From Dactylosporangium siamense (lineage in GTDB: Bacteria; Actinomycetota; Actinomycetes; Mycobacteriales; Micromonosporaceae), in the NCBI RefSeq assembly GCF_016862795.1, contig NZ_BONQ01000004.1:54572-118571 (forward strand): a stretch of DNA of 64,000 bases, written 5' to 3'. Made by a program: the position numbers and the translations under genes. Of the stretch, positions 1-7,666 are shown piece by piece; the stretch's first letter is position 1, and the number at the start of each line of letters is the position of its first letter. Under the pieces are notes generated by a model. It saw only the letters and a program-made list of their open reading frames with translations, was not told the DNA's origin and did no database searches.

Positions 1-3
1 CCC

Positions 4-294
4 ATGACCTACCACCTGATCGACGAACCACCAGCCGGCACGATCACCCACGCCACGCTCGTCGCCTTCCTGCCCGGCGGCGCGTGCGCCGCCCTGCTCG
101 GCCCGACCCTGATGGGCGACCCCGTCCTGCCCGGCGAGTCGATCGACCTCGACGCGAGCGTCCGCATCCCGCTGCGCCAGGCCGGATTCCGGCGGCAACG
201 GGTGCGCGCCTTCGCCCTTCCGGTGGCGGGCGTGGCGCACGCGCGAAGCGGCAACGAGGCCGGGTCGACCGCGTGGGTGGACCGACCTCGATAG
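4..294 (+). CDS. Hypothetical protein, possible truncated NUDIX-like N-terminus
   Basis: This is a 96-codon open frame starting with ATG three bases into the window, so its promoter and ribosome site cannot be judged. The first 70 residues look like real protein, with a hydrophobic strand (ATLVAFLPGG) followed by PVLPGES and a VRIPLRQAGFRRQRVRAF stretch. That is the style of the N-terminal half of some actinobacterial NUDIX-type proteins, but no NUDIX box (GX5EX7REUXEEXGU) follows. The last 25 residues are low in complexity and look like read-through of non-coding sequence. It may be a decayed or truncated gene. Function is not assigned. Confidence 0.35.
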   Translation: MTYHLIDEPPAGTITHATLVAFLPGGACAALLGPTLMGDPVLPGESIDLDASVRIPLRQAGFRRQRVRAFALPVAGVAHARSGNEAGSTAWVDRPR

Positions 295-304
295 CACTCG
301 AATG

Positions 305-454
305 CGGTTGCCGCCTGCCGTCGCGAGGGGCAGGCTGCGACCGGTGGACCACTCTCCGCCCTCCGACCCGCCACGGCAGCGGTTGCCACCTGCCCGCGCG
401 AAGGGCAGGCTGCGGCCGGTGGACCACTCTCCGCCCTCCGCCCCGCCACGGCGC
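305..454. repeat. Two tandem copies of a 75-bp unit
   Basis: Two direct copies with a period of 75 bases begin at about 305 and 380. Each runs from CGGTTGCC through the shared block GGTGGACCACTCTCCGCC to CCGCCACGG, with only a few substitutions between copies. The array sits in the leader between the fragment at 4-294 and the kinase gene starting near 512, and nothing suggests that it is translated. Confidence 0.8.
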
Positions 455-511
455 CCGACCACCCCGGACGCGACGGGGACTGCCGTTGACCGGTCACGAC
501 AGCCGACCGGC

Positions 512-1453
512 GTGGACGGGGTCACGGCGGACAGACGACGGCGGGCTGCGGTCGTCGCGGCCGCGCCGGCAGCGGTCCGGGCGAAGGCCGAGGCCGTCGG
601 AGCGCACGACTGGCTGCGGGGTCTGCCTGAGCTCGTCGCCGAGATCGAGGAGGACTGGGCGGTCAGCGTCAGCCGGGTGTACGGCGACGCCACCGAAGCC
701 CTGGTCGCCGAGGTCACCATGGCCGACGGCTCGCCCGCGGTGCTGAAACTGCTCGTGCCGCGCCCCGGCAACGCCGCCGCCAACGAGATCACGGTGCTGC
801 GGCTGGCCGACGGCGACGGCTGCGCCCAGCTGCTGCGCCACGACGTCGCCCGGGACGCGCTGCTGCTGGAGAAGCTCGGCCCGAGCCTGTTCGAACTTGG
901 ACTGCCCGTCGACCAGCGCCTCGAGATCCTCTGCGACGTGGCGAGCCGGGTGTGGCGACCAGCACCGGACGCTGGACTCCCGACGGCCGCGACCAAGGGC
1001 GCACGGCTCGGCACGCTCCTGCCCGCCCTCTGGGAGCGGCTCGGCCGCCCCTGCGCCGAACGCACTATCGCCCACGCACTGGCCTGCGCCGAACGCCGGG
1101 TCGCCGCCCACGACGACGAACGGGCCGTCCTCGTCCACGGCGACGTCCACCAGTGGAACACCCTGCGAGGCGCGGACGGGTTCCGGCTCGTCGACCCCGA
1201 CGGGCTGCTCGCCGAGGCCGAGTACGACCTCGGTGTCCTGATGCGCGAGGACCCTGTCGAGCTGATGGCGGCCGATCCCCGCCACCGGTCCCGTTGGCTC
1301 GCCGCCCGCACCGGCCTCGACGAGACCGCGATCTGGCAGTGGGGCGTCGTCGACCGCGTCATGACCGGCCTGGTGCTCACCCAGGTAGGCCTCCAGCCCG
1401 TGGCCGCCCAGATGCTCAACGCCGCCGACACCATCGCCACTATGCCCATCTGA
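512..1453 (+). CDS. Aminoglycoside/hydroxyurea antibiotic resistance kinase (APH(6)-like)
   Basis: This 313-residue protein belongs to the streptomycin 6-kinase/hydroxyurea phosphotransferase family (protein-kinase-like fold). These enzymes transfer phosphate from ATP to a small hydroxylated substrate. An N-terminal lobe carries the expected VLKLLVPRPGN strand and helix. The catalytic loop HGDVHQWNTL is intact, with the Asp base and Asn metal ligand, and VDPDG supplies the second metal-binding Asp. The open frame extends upstream to 302 through repeats. The GTG at 512 is preferred because family members begin about 20-25 residues before the conserved GAHDWLRGLPEL motif. The gene stands alone, with repeats on both sides. 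The actual substrate cannot be told from sequence, and many such chromosomal genes are not resistance determinants. Confidence 0.8.
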   Translation: MDGVTADRRRRAAVVAAAPAAVRAKAEAVGAHDWLRGLPELVAEIEEDWAVSVSRVYGDATEALVAEVTMADGSPAVLKLLVPRPGNAAANEITVLRLADGDGCAQLLRHDVARDALLLEKLGPSLFELGLPVDQRLEILCDVASRVWRPAPDAGLPTAATKGARLGTLLPALWERLGRPCAERTIAHALACAERRVAAHDDERAVLVHGDVHQWNTLRGADGFRLVDPDGLLAEAEYDLGVLMREDPVELMAADPRHRSRWLAARTGLDETAIWQWGVVDRVMTGLVLTQVGLQPVAAQMLNAADTIATMPI

Positions 1454-1529
1454 CCGTCCCTCTTCCGCCGCTGCCGTGCTCGGCGCCTGCCTTCGCTCCG
1501 CTCGCTTGCGCTCATCCGCGCCGCCCGGG

Positions 1530-1990
1530 GCGCCCGTCCACGCACGCCCGCCCACGCACGTCACTGCGGCGGTGGACCGGACGGTGCGGGCGCGAAACGC
1601 ACGCCCGCCCAGGCCCGCCCACGCATGGCCCCCGCCCACGTACGGCCCGCCCACGCACGAACGCACGCCCGCCCAGGCCACTCACACACGCCTGCCCAGG
1701 GCCGCCCATGCACGGCCCCGCCCACGTACGGCCCGCCCACGCACGAACGCACGCCCGCCCAGGCCCGCCCAGGCCCACCCAGGCCACTCACACACGCCTG
1801 CCCAGGGCCGCCCATGCACGGCCCCGCCCACGCACGGCCCGCCCACACACGCCCAGGCCTGCCCAGGCCGCCCACGCACGGCCCGCCCACACACGCCCAC
1901 GCACGGCCCCGCCCACGCACGCCCAGGCCTGCCCAGGCCGCTGACGCACGCCCGCCCAGGCCCGCCCACGCACGCCGCCCACGCACGCCG
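1530..1990. repeat. Repeat field of GCCC/CACGC-rich short units
   Basis: The gene-free stretch between the kinase (ends 1453) and the monooxygenase (ends 2093) is filled with interleaved short units such as GCCCGCCCACGCACG, GCCCGCCCAGGC and GCCTGCCCAGGCC. A higher-order block of about 107 bases, starting GCCACTCACACACGCC, appears at about 1677 and again at about 1784. The strand is strikingly C-rich and poor in T on the plus side. Long open frames cross this field in all frames on both strands only because its composition lacks stop codons; none resembles a protein. Confidence 0.85.
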
Positions 1991-2092
1991 CCCGATTGCG
2001 CTGTCGACACGACGCCCGATCGCGCCGTCGAGGTGACGCCACCCGGGTCGTCCCGGGTGGGTCACCGTCGGACCCATCGCGGCGTGCGGTGG

Positions 2093-3214
2093 TCAGGCGT
2101 GCGCGAGCATGACACGGGCGGCGACGTTGCGGGTGGCGATGCCGAGCCTCGTCTTCGGGATCAGCATCGCCGTGGCCAGACCAACGGCGCGCTGCTTGGC
2201 GTCGGTGTGGGTGCGGTGGGCTGCCTCATACGCCATGAATGCCGACGTGTGGTCGGACCTGCTCGCGGCCAGAGCGGCGGCGAGCGTGTGCGCGCCGGCC
2301 ATCGCGAGGCTGGAGCCGTCGCCGAACAGGGACACGCAGGAGGCCGCGTCGCCGAGCAGCGCCACCCGCCCGTGCGACCAGGACGGCAGGCGGACCTGAC
2401 TGACCGAGTCGAAATAGAGGTCCGGGGTCGACCCCAACCGCTCGAGCAGCTCCGGCACTCGCCAGCCGGCACCGGCATAGGCCTGAGTGACGATGCGCTT
2501 GTGCTGGGCGGTGTCGCGGTGGTCGAAGCCGTCGACCATCGGACCGCGGAAGATGAAGGCGGCCATCGGCCGGCCCGTCGACGGGTGGATCGACACGAGG
2601 CGGCCCGGCGTGTTGTGCATCAGGACGTCGTGCGGATATTCGGCCGGACCGTCCAGTGGCATGGTCGCCACCCAGACGCCCATGTGCCGCACGAAGTCCC
2701 GCTCCGGGCCGAAGACGATCCTGCGCACGGCGGAGTGCAGCCCGTCGGCGCCGACGACGAGGTCGAAGCGGCGCGGTGCGGCCCGCTCGAACGTCACGTC
2801 GACGCCCCCGCGGTCCTGACTCACCGACGTGACGGTGTCGTCCCACAGCAGCTCGGCGTCGTCGCGGGCGACGGCCTGCAGGATCGCGGCCAGGTCACCG
2901 CGCGGCAGCTCGACCTCCTGGTTGCCGGCCGCGCTCTTCGAGGTCGGCATCGGCATCCGACCGGCTGGGCGGCCCTTGGCGTCGATGACGAGCATCGACG
3001 TGGCGTGGGTGGCCGCCGCGCGCAGCTGCGGCATGATGCCCAGCTCCTCGGCGACGGGCAGGGCCGGGCCGCGCACGTCGACCGGGTTGCCGCTGGAGCG
3101 CAGCCCACCGGCGCGCTCCACGATCGTGGGGCGGAACCCGTGGCGGGCCAGGAAGTAGGCGAGGGTCGGGCCGGCTACGCCGGCGCCGGAGATGAGGACG
3201 GTGGGAGGAGTCAT
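2093..3214 (-). CDS. FAD-dependent monooxygenase (PHBH/PheA-TfdB type)
   Basis: This 373-residue flavoprotein has the p-hydroxybenzoate hydroxylase fold. The N-terminus carries the dinucleotide-binding fingerprint VLISGAGVAGPTLAYFLARHG, and GADGLHSAVRR (about residues 160-170) is the second FAD/NADPH motif (DG). ALLGDAASCVSLFGDGSSLAMAGA is the C-terminal FAD-ribityl-binding GD motif. Such enzymes hydroxylate aromatic or polyketide-like substrates using NAD(P)H and O2; the substrate is unknown. ATG at 3214 is chosen because it directly precedes the FAD motif, whereas the open frame's earlier start lies inside the operator region. It is divergent from the TetR gene at 3289, with a 74-base intergenic region holding two operator-like repeats, so repression by that TetR is likely. 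Confidence 0.88.
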   Translation of the reverse strand: MTPPTVLISGAGVAGPTLAYFLARHGFRPTIVERAGGLRSSGNPVDVRGPALPVAEELGIMPQLRAAATHATSMLVIDAKGRPAGRMPMPTSKSAAGNQEVELPRGDLAAILQAVARDDAELLWDDTVTSVSQDRGGVDVTFERAAPRRFDLVVGADGLHSAVRRIVFGPERDFVRHMGVWVATMPLDGPAEYPHDVLMHNTPGRLVSIHPSTGRPMAAFIFRGPMVDGFDHRDTAQHKRIVTQAYAGAGWRVPELLERLGSTPDLYFDSVSQVRLPSWSHGRVALLGDAASCVSLFGDGSSLAMAGAHTLAAALAASRSDHTSAFMAYEAAHRTHTDAKQRAVGLATAMLIPKTRLGIATRNVAARVMLAHA

Positions 3215-3228
3215 GGGACGACCATAGC

Positions 3229-3258
3229 TGCATTGAGTGCAGAAATGCAATGAGTGCA
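3229..3258. promoter_or_regulatory. Putative TetR operator pair between divergent genes
   Basis: Two near-identical 13-base boxes, TGCATTGAGTGCA at 3229-3241 and TGCAATGAGTGCA at 3246-3258, match at 12 of 13 positions and are spaced 17 bases centre to centre. Each box is bounded by TGCA on both sides, and TGCATT/AATGCA also forms an inverted repeat across 3229-3249. The region is visibly more AT-rich than its surroundings and lies between the monooxygenase and TetR starts. It is the expected place for an autoregulatory TetR operator. Confidence 0.65.
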
Positions 3259-3288
3259 AGACGACACTTGATGCGGTACGATGACCGC

Positions 3289-3897
3289 ATGACCCTGCGT
3301 GACCGCAAGCGCGCCCGCATCCGGCAGTCCCTCGTCGACGCCGCGACGGAGCTGTTCGAGCGGGACGGCTATGAGGGCACGACGGTCGCCGACATCGCCG
3401 CGGCGGCGGACATCGGCACGCGCACCTTCTTCAGCTACTTCGCCAGCAAGGAAGAGCTGCTCTTTCCCGAAAGCGACCGCCGGGTCCAGGCGTGCGTCGA
3501 CGCGATCGCGGCCCGCGGACCTGCCGACACCCCGGTCGAGGTGCTGGTCCGCGCCTTACATCTGACCGGCGCCGACAACGACGACCTGACCGACCGGCTG
3601 GCGGCGCTGCGGATGCGGCTGATCCGGGAGGTGCCGGCGGTGCGGGGGCGCGGGCTGCAGCTCCAGATGGACGCCCAGCAGCAGATCGCGGCGCACCTGG
3701 CCGAGGCGTTTCCCGAAGAGCTGGACAAGGTCAGAGCGGGCGCGCTGGTCGGAGCGTTCGTCGGCGCGGTGACCGGGGCGGTGCAAGTCGTGATTGAGGA
3801 CTTACCGGCGCATCACGACCCGAAAGAACTTCGGTCGGCGGTCGAGGAGGCCACGAGCATGGCGCTGCAGCCCTGGATGGCACACCGGGCCCGCTGA
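3289..3897 (+). CDS. TetR family transcriptional regulator
   Basis: This 202-residue repressor has an N-terminal helix-turn-helix at about residues 12-55. The signature is conserved: GYEGTTVADIAAAADIGTRT followed by FFSYFASKEEL. The C-terminal ligand domain is divergent, with MTGAVQVVIEDL-type helices. The chosen ATG at 3289 gives the usual short N-terminus (MTLRDRKRARIRQ) and leaves the operator boxes outside the gene; the open frame continues upstream into them. It is divergently arranged with the FAD monooxygenase, which it most likely represses together with itself until a small aromatic ligand binds. The ligand is unknown. Confidence 0.88.
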   Translation: MTLRDRKRARIRQSLVDAATELFERDGYEGTTVADIAAAADIGTRTFFSYFASKEELLFPESDRRVQACVDAIAARGPADTPVEVLVRALHLTGADNDDLTDRLAALRMRLIREVPAVRGRGLQLQMDAQQQIAAHLAEAFPEELDKVRAGALVGAFVGAVTGAVQVVIEDLPAHHDPKELRSAVEEATSMALQPWMAHRAR

Positions 3898-4119
3898 AGG
3901 CACCACCTGGTGCGACACGCCCGCGACAGCGACCCGGGCCAGGGCCGGTGCGGCAGCGACCGTTCCGGCAGCGAGCGCTCATGCTCGCGGAGCAGCGGCA
4001 GCGAAGACCCCGGACGGGTGACCTGGCAGGAGCCGTCAGGCATGATCGTGGCAAGGTGGCAGGGACCCGCCGCGCGCACCGAAGCGCGTGGCGGCGGATC
4101 AGACAGAGGGGGACGAACC

Positions 4120-4305
4120 GTGAACAGCTTCTTCGATCGGGTGAAGGATCTCGCGGACCAGCACGACGACAAGGTCGACGCGGCGCTGGAGAAGGTCGGC
4201 GACTTCGTCGACGACAAGACCGGCGGGAAGCACTCCGAGCACATCGACAAGGCCGTCGACGCCGCCCAGCAGCACACCGGCGAGGGCGACACCACCAAGA
4301 ACTAG
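4120..4305 (+). CDS. MT0933/Rv0909-like small antitoxin-type protein
   Basis: This 61-residue acidic, helical protein begins VNSFFDRVKDLADQHDDK and continues as two amphipathic helices with a KVGDFVDDKTGGKHSEHIDKA core. That matches the short MT0933 antitoxin-like family of actinobacteria (Rv0909 is the Mycobacterium tuberculosis example). The GTG start at 4120 is preceded by AGAGGGGGA, a good ribosome site. A longer in-frame reading from 3910 has no protein-like composition. No adjacent toxin gene is visible on either side, so a toxin-antitoxin role is not supported here, and many family members are orphans. The stop codon TAG is the first base set of a 20-bp tandem array. Confidence 0.7.
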   Translation: MNSFFDRVKDLADQHDDKVDAALEKVGDFVDDKTGGKHSEHIDKAVDAAQQHTGEGDTTKN

Positions 4306-4425
4306 GACCGAAGACCAAAGCCGAGGACCGAAGACCAAAGCCGAGGACCGAAGACCAAAGCCGAGGGCAGAAGCTCAGAGCCGAGGGCCAGAAGCCCAAA
4401 GCCAGGAGCCAGGAGCCGGAAAGCG
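4304..4425. repeat. 20-bp tandem repeat starting at a stop codon
   Basis: The unit AGGACCGAAGACCAAAGCCG occurs at 4304, 4324 and 4344 with almost no change, then degenerates through GAGGGCAGAAGCTCAGAGCC and further variants to about 4425. The first copy begins inside the TAG stop codon of the small gene ending at 4305. It fills the space before the convergent DUF1360 gene. Confidence 0.85.
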
Positions 4426-4428
4426 GAC

Positions 4429-4935
4429 CTACCCCGCGGCCTTCTTCGCCGCCGAGTACGCCAGGTGCAGGAAATCGGCACCGGCGACCGCGCTTGCCAC
4501 GCCCATGCCGAAGCGGGTCAGTCGTGGGGCGAACACGAGGCCGGCGCCGAGGCCGGACGCGACCCACACCGCGGTGCAGAACGGGCAGGTCAGCAGCTCG
4601 CCGAGGGCGTGCTGGACGCCGTGGCCGCGGGGGCTCTCGTTGAGCTCCGCGGAGCCGGCCGGGCTCTCGAACTGGGTGACGGGGGCGCGCAGCGGGCTGG
4701 TGATCGTGTCCTTGGTGATGAGCCGGGACACCTTGTGCGTCGAGACCGCCAGCAACGCCAGGTCAAAGGCCGAGGGCCGCTCCGGGAGGTGCTTTCCGGT
4801 GAGTTTGGCAACACCTGCCGCGGCGGCCACGGCGGTGGTGAAGACGGCCATGACGGTGGCGTACCCGCGCAGGGGACGCTCATCGGTTGCCTTCCGCGCG
4901 TACGTGGACGCTGCCCGGGCATCGATGTCTGCCAT
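4429..4935 (-). CDS. DUF1360 family membrane-associated protein
   Basis: This 168-residue protein has the features of the DUF1360 family: a hydrophobic N-terminal segment (ATVMAVFTTAVAAAAGVAKL, about residues 22-41), a conserved block FDLALLAVSTHKVSRLITKD, and then LLTCPFCTAVWVASGLGAGL with a CPFC motif inside a second hydrophobic segment. A third hydrophobic stretch follows near the C-terminus. The biochemical role of the family is not known; similar proteins occur next to spore or cell-envelope genes. ATG at 4935 is preferred over in-frame upstream codons because the residues before it are not conserved in style. It is convergent with the gene ending at 4305 and divergent from the helicase gene at 5076. 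Confidence 0.72.
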   Translation of the reverse strand: MADIDARAASTYARKATDERPLRGYATVMAVFTTAVAAAAGVAKLTGKHLPERPSAFDLALLAVSTHKVSRLITKDTITSPLRAPVTQFESPAGSAELNESPRGHGVQHALGELLTCPFCTAVWVASGLGAGLVFAPRLTRFGMGVASAVAGADFLHLAYSAAKKAAG

Positions 4936-5075
4936 AGGGCCCGGCCTACCCGAACCGTACGAGCGGCAAACCAGGTGATCGTCTCGGGTACGATGACTCT
5001 GCAACGTCGACCCCCGCGCCGCGACCACCACCGTCAGCGCCGGGCAGGACGACCCCTCAGACGTTCGGAGACTTC

Positions 5076-6953
5076 ATGGCGGTCCGCCGCCTCATCCCTT
5101 CATCCTCCTCGGCGACCTTCGCCGATCTCGGCGTCCCCGCACCGCTCGTCGCGGTGCTCGCTGCCAACGGCGTAACCGAGCCGTTCCCGATCCAGACGGC
5201 CACGCTGCCCGATGCGATCGGCGGCCGGGACGTCCTCGGTCGGGGCCGCACCGGCTCCGGCAAGACGTATGCCTTCGTGCTGCCCGTGCTGATCCGGCTC
5301 GCCGCGAGCCGCACCCGCAACCCGCGCCGTCCCGGCCGGCCGCGGGCGCTGGTGCTCGTGCCGACCCGTGAGCTCGCGACGCAGGTCGAGGCCGCGATGG
5401 CGCCGCTCGCGCAGGCGTTGTCGCTGCGCACGCAGGTCGTGTTCGGTGGGGTCGGCGCCAACCCGCAGATCTCTGCGTTGCGCGCGGGCGTCGACGTGCT
5501 CGTCGCCTGCCCCGGCCGGCTCGACGACCACGTCCGGTCCGGTCACGCCCGCCTCGACGACATCGAGGTCACCGTCCTGGACGAGGCCGACCACATGGCC
5601 GACCTGGGCTTCCTCCCGGTGGTCCGCCGGCTGCTGGACGCGACGCCGTCCAACGCGCAGCGGCTGCTGTTCTCGGCGACCCTCGACGCCGGCGTGGACG
5701 TGCTCGTCCGCCGGTATCTGACCGACCCGGTGACGCACAGTGTCGACCCGGTGTCGGCGCCGCCGGTCGACATGACCCACCACGTGCTGCACCTGCGCGA
5801 CGAGGACCGGTTCCCGGTGCTGGTCGAGCTGACCGCGGCGCCGGGGCGCACGGTCGTGTTCACCCGGACGAAGCGCGGTGCCAAGACCCTCGCCAAGAAG
5901 CTGGTCGCCGCCGGCGTCCCGGCCGTGGAGCTGCACGGCAACCTCGCGCAGAACGCGCGCGACCGCAACCTGACCGCGTTCTCCGACGGCAGCGCCCGCA
6001 CGCTGGTCGCGACCGACATCGCCGCGCGTGGCATCCACGTCGACGACGTCGCGCTGGTCATCCACGCGGACCCGCCCGCGGAGCACAAGGCGTATCTGCA
6101 CCGCTCGGGCCGCACGGCCAGGGCCGGCGCCAGCGGCACCGTGGTCACGCTGATGACCGACAAGCAGACCGGTGACGTGCGCCAGCTGGCCCGGGAGGCC
6201 GGCATCAAGCCGACGATCACCAAGCTGCGGCCCGGTGACTCGCTGCTGACCGAGCTCGCACCGGGTGTGCGCACCTTCCACGAGCCGCCCGCCGAGCCCG
6301 TCGCCGTGCCCCGTCAGGGTCGCGGCCGGGCCCGGGACGCGTTCGACGACGATGCCGCACCGCGCACCGCCGGCCGGCGCTCCGGTCGCCGCAGAGGCAC
6401 CGCCGCAACCTCCGAAAGTGCCACAAGCACAAGCAGCGTTGGTACGACCAGCGCCTCCGACGCACGCGGCACCACCCGACGGACCACAGCGACCGCGACC
6501 GGTGAACGTACCGCTCGCGGCGGCCGCTCCGACAGCGGCGCCCGGCGGGGCCAGGCGGCCACCGAAGGCACCAGCCGACGCGGCACGGCCGAAACCACCG
6601 GCCGACGCGACAGCACCGGCCAGCGGGGCACGGCCGAAACCACCGGCCGGCGCGCCACGGGTGACGGCACCAGCCGACGCGGCACAGGTGACGCGGGCCG
6701 CTCCGGCAGCACCGCGGCACGCCGCGCCGGGGACGACATCGTGCACACCTCCGAGTCCGGCGGCGGGCGTCCACGCGGTCGCCGGCCGTCCAACCAGCGG
6801 GAAGGTCAGCGCCAGCCGTCCACGGCGACCGGCGCCGGGGCCACCGGCGGGGGCGCGGCGAAGACCGGCGGCACGGCGGCGGCAACGGGCCGACCGGCGG
6901 GCGCCGCGGCGTTCTCCTCGCAGACCAGGGTCGGCCGCCGCAGCGGACGGTGA
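5076..6953 (+). CDS. DEAD-box ATP-dependent RNA helicase with basic C-terminal tail
   Basis: This 625-residue RNA helicase has all core motifs in order. They are a Q-motif region (FADLGV...FPIQ, residues 15-40), Walker A GRGRTGSGKT (about 55-64), PTRELATQ, DEAD, SAT, the second RecA domain with VVFTRTKRGAKTL, and ATDIAARGIHVDD and HRSGRTARAG. It unwinds short RNA duplexes, usually in ribosome assembly, mRNA decay or cold adaptation. From about residue 410 onward the protein becomes a 200-residue low-complexity tail of Gly, Arg, Thr and Ser, with repeated GTAETTGRR and SRRGT units; such tails bind RNA non-specifically. Its 3' end is continuous with a tandem repeat array. Confidence 0.92.
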   Translation: MAVRRLIPSSSSATFADLGVPAPLVAVLAANGVTEPFPIQTATLPDAIGGRDVLGRGRTGSGKTYAFVLPVLIRLAASRTRNPRRPGRPRALVLVPTRELATQVEAAMAPLAQALSLRTQVVFGGVGANPQISALRAGVDVLVACPGRLDDHVRSGHARLDDIEVTVLDEADHMADLGFLPVVRRLLDATPSNAQRLLFSATLDAGVDVLVRRYLTDPVTHSVDPVSAPPVDMTHHVLHLRDEDRFPVLVELTAAPGRTVVFTRTKRGAKTLAKKLVAAGVPAVELHGNLAQNARDRNLTAFSDGSARTLVATDIAARGIHVDDVALVIHADPPAEHKAYLHRSGRTARAGASGTVVTLMTDKQTGDVRQLAREAGIKPTITKLRPGDSLLTELAPGVRTFHEPPAEPVAVPRQGRGRARDAFDDDAAPRTAGRRSGRRRGTAATSESATSTSSVGTTSASDARGTTRRTTATATGERTARGGRSDSGARRGQAATEGTSRRGTAETTGRRDSTGQRGTAETTGRRATGDGTSRRGTGDAGRSGSTAARRAGDDIVHTSESGGGRPRGRRPSNQREGQRQPSTATGAGATGGGAAKTGGTAAATGRPAGAAAFSSQTRVGRRSGR

Positions 6954-7190
6954 GCGCCAACCGCAACGGACGGTGAACGACCGATCGCAACGGACGGTGA
7001 AAAGACCAACCGCAGCGGACAGTAAAGATCCACCGCAGCGGACGGTGAGAACCAACCGCAGCGGACGCCGACAAACCAACCGCAGCGGACGGTGAGCGCC
7101 AACCGCAACGGACGGCCACAGCACCGAAGGACCGTGACAAGCCACGGCGCCGGACGGTGACAGGCCACCCCAGCGGACAGCGACCGCAAC
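6938..7190. repeat. Tandem array with unit GCRRCGGACGGTGA, seeded in the helicase stop codon
   Basis: About eight imperfect copies of a 22-25 base unit centred on CGCAGCGGACGGTGA fill the 306 bases between the helicase and its convergent neighbour. The first copy contains the helicase stop codon (TGA at 6951-6953). A longer block, GGACGGTGAGCGCCAACCG, appears at about 6945 and again near 7089, showing higher-order duplication. Nothing here looks coding. Confidence 0.82.
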
Positions 7191-7206
7191 CGACCACGGA
7201 AGTCGT

Positions 7207-7236
7207 GAACGACCCGGCGGACCCGCCGGGTCGTTC
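7207..7236. terminator. Bidirectional hairpin terminator
   Basis: A perfect 14-bp stem is formed by GAACGACCCGGCGG (7207-7220) and its complement at 7223-7236. It lies between the convergent helicase and the MGLF gene pair, 25 bases past the latter's stop codon. There is no long T run, as is common in high-GC actinobacteria. It can act on both strands. Confidence 0.8.
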
Positions 7237-7260
7237 GCATATCAAGGGCAGAAGCCCGGA

Positions 7261-7662
7261 TCAGACGGGCAGGCCCCAGCGGACCAGCACCCGCTCCGCG
7301 CGGTACGGATCCACCTTCACCGACACCCGCTGCCCGATCCCGGCCTGCGCCGAGGCGTGCAGCGGCAGCATCGTCTCGACGGTGACCGGGTAGGGCGGCT
7401 TCCCGGCGTGCTCGACGAGCAGGTTCAGCCGCACCAGCGGCACCATGTTGATCCGCGTGCCGGTGTCGACCAGCCCGAGGATCGTCGCCGCGCCGGGGGT
7501 GCCGGTCCGCTCGAGCTCCAGGTCCGCGGTCTGCGCCTGCATGCTGAGCTGCGCCTGCTGCATCTGCGCCATACCGGCCCGCATCTGGGCGGCCGGGTCG
7601 TGCGTGGCGTCGATCGCCCGCGCCTGCTGGTTCAGCTTGCGCAGGTCACCGAAGAGGCCCAT
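7261..7662 (-). CDS. Uncharacterised MGLF protein, beta-rich C-terminus
   Basis: This 133-residue protein is not recognised as a named family. It begins MGLFGDLRKLNQQARAID and has a Gln/Met-rich helix (residues about 20-55, with AQMRAGMAQMQQAQLSMQAQ). It ends in a roughly 75-residue domain of alternating hydrophobic residues (ATILGLVDTGTRINMVPLVR ... VTVETMLPLHASA ... VSVKVDPYRAERVLVRW), which looks like a small beta-barrel. No signal peptide or membrane segment is present. It lies four bases downstream of a second MGLF gene and is surely co-transcribed with it. The ATG at 7662 is chosen because both proteins then start with the same MGLF motif. Confidence 0.7.
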   Translation of the reverse strand: MGLFGDLRKLNQQARAIDATHDPAAQMRAGMAQMQQAQLSMQAQTADLELERTGTPGAATILGLVDTGTRINMVPLVRLNLLVEHAGKPPYPVTVETMLPLHASAQAGIGQRVSVKVDPYRAERVLVRWGLPV

Positions 7663-7666
7663 GGGG

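Noticed and set aside
512..1453. Acquired antibiotic-resistance gene on a mobile element
   Set aside because: No transposase, integrase or compositional shift accompanies the kinase gene, and this family is a normal chromosomal component of soil actinobacteria.
1625..3253. A 542-codon plus-strand frame through the repeat field and the monooxygenase
   Set aside because: The first part is low-complexity repeat and the rest is antisense to a well-supported flavoprotein gene.
4120..4305. Toxin-antitoxin operon
   Set aside because: Only the MT0933-like antitoxin-type gene is present. Its neighbours are a TetR regulator upstream and a convergent DUF1360 gene, with no candidate toxin.
5100..7145. 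A 681-codon minus-strand frame opposite the DEAD-box helicase
   Set aside because: It is composition-driven: it mirrors the helicase on the other strand, shows no motifs and runs through the tandem array. The helicase has every family motif.
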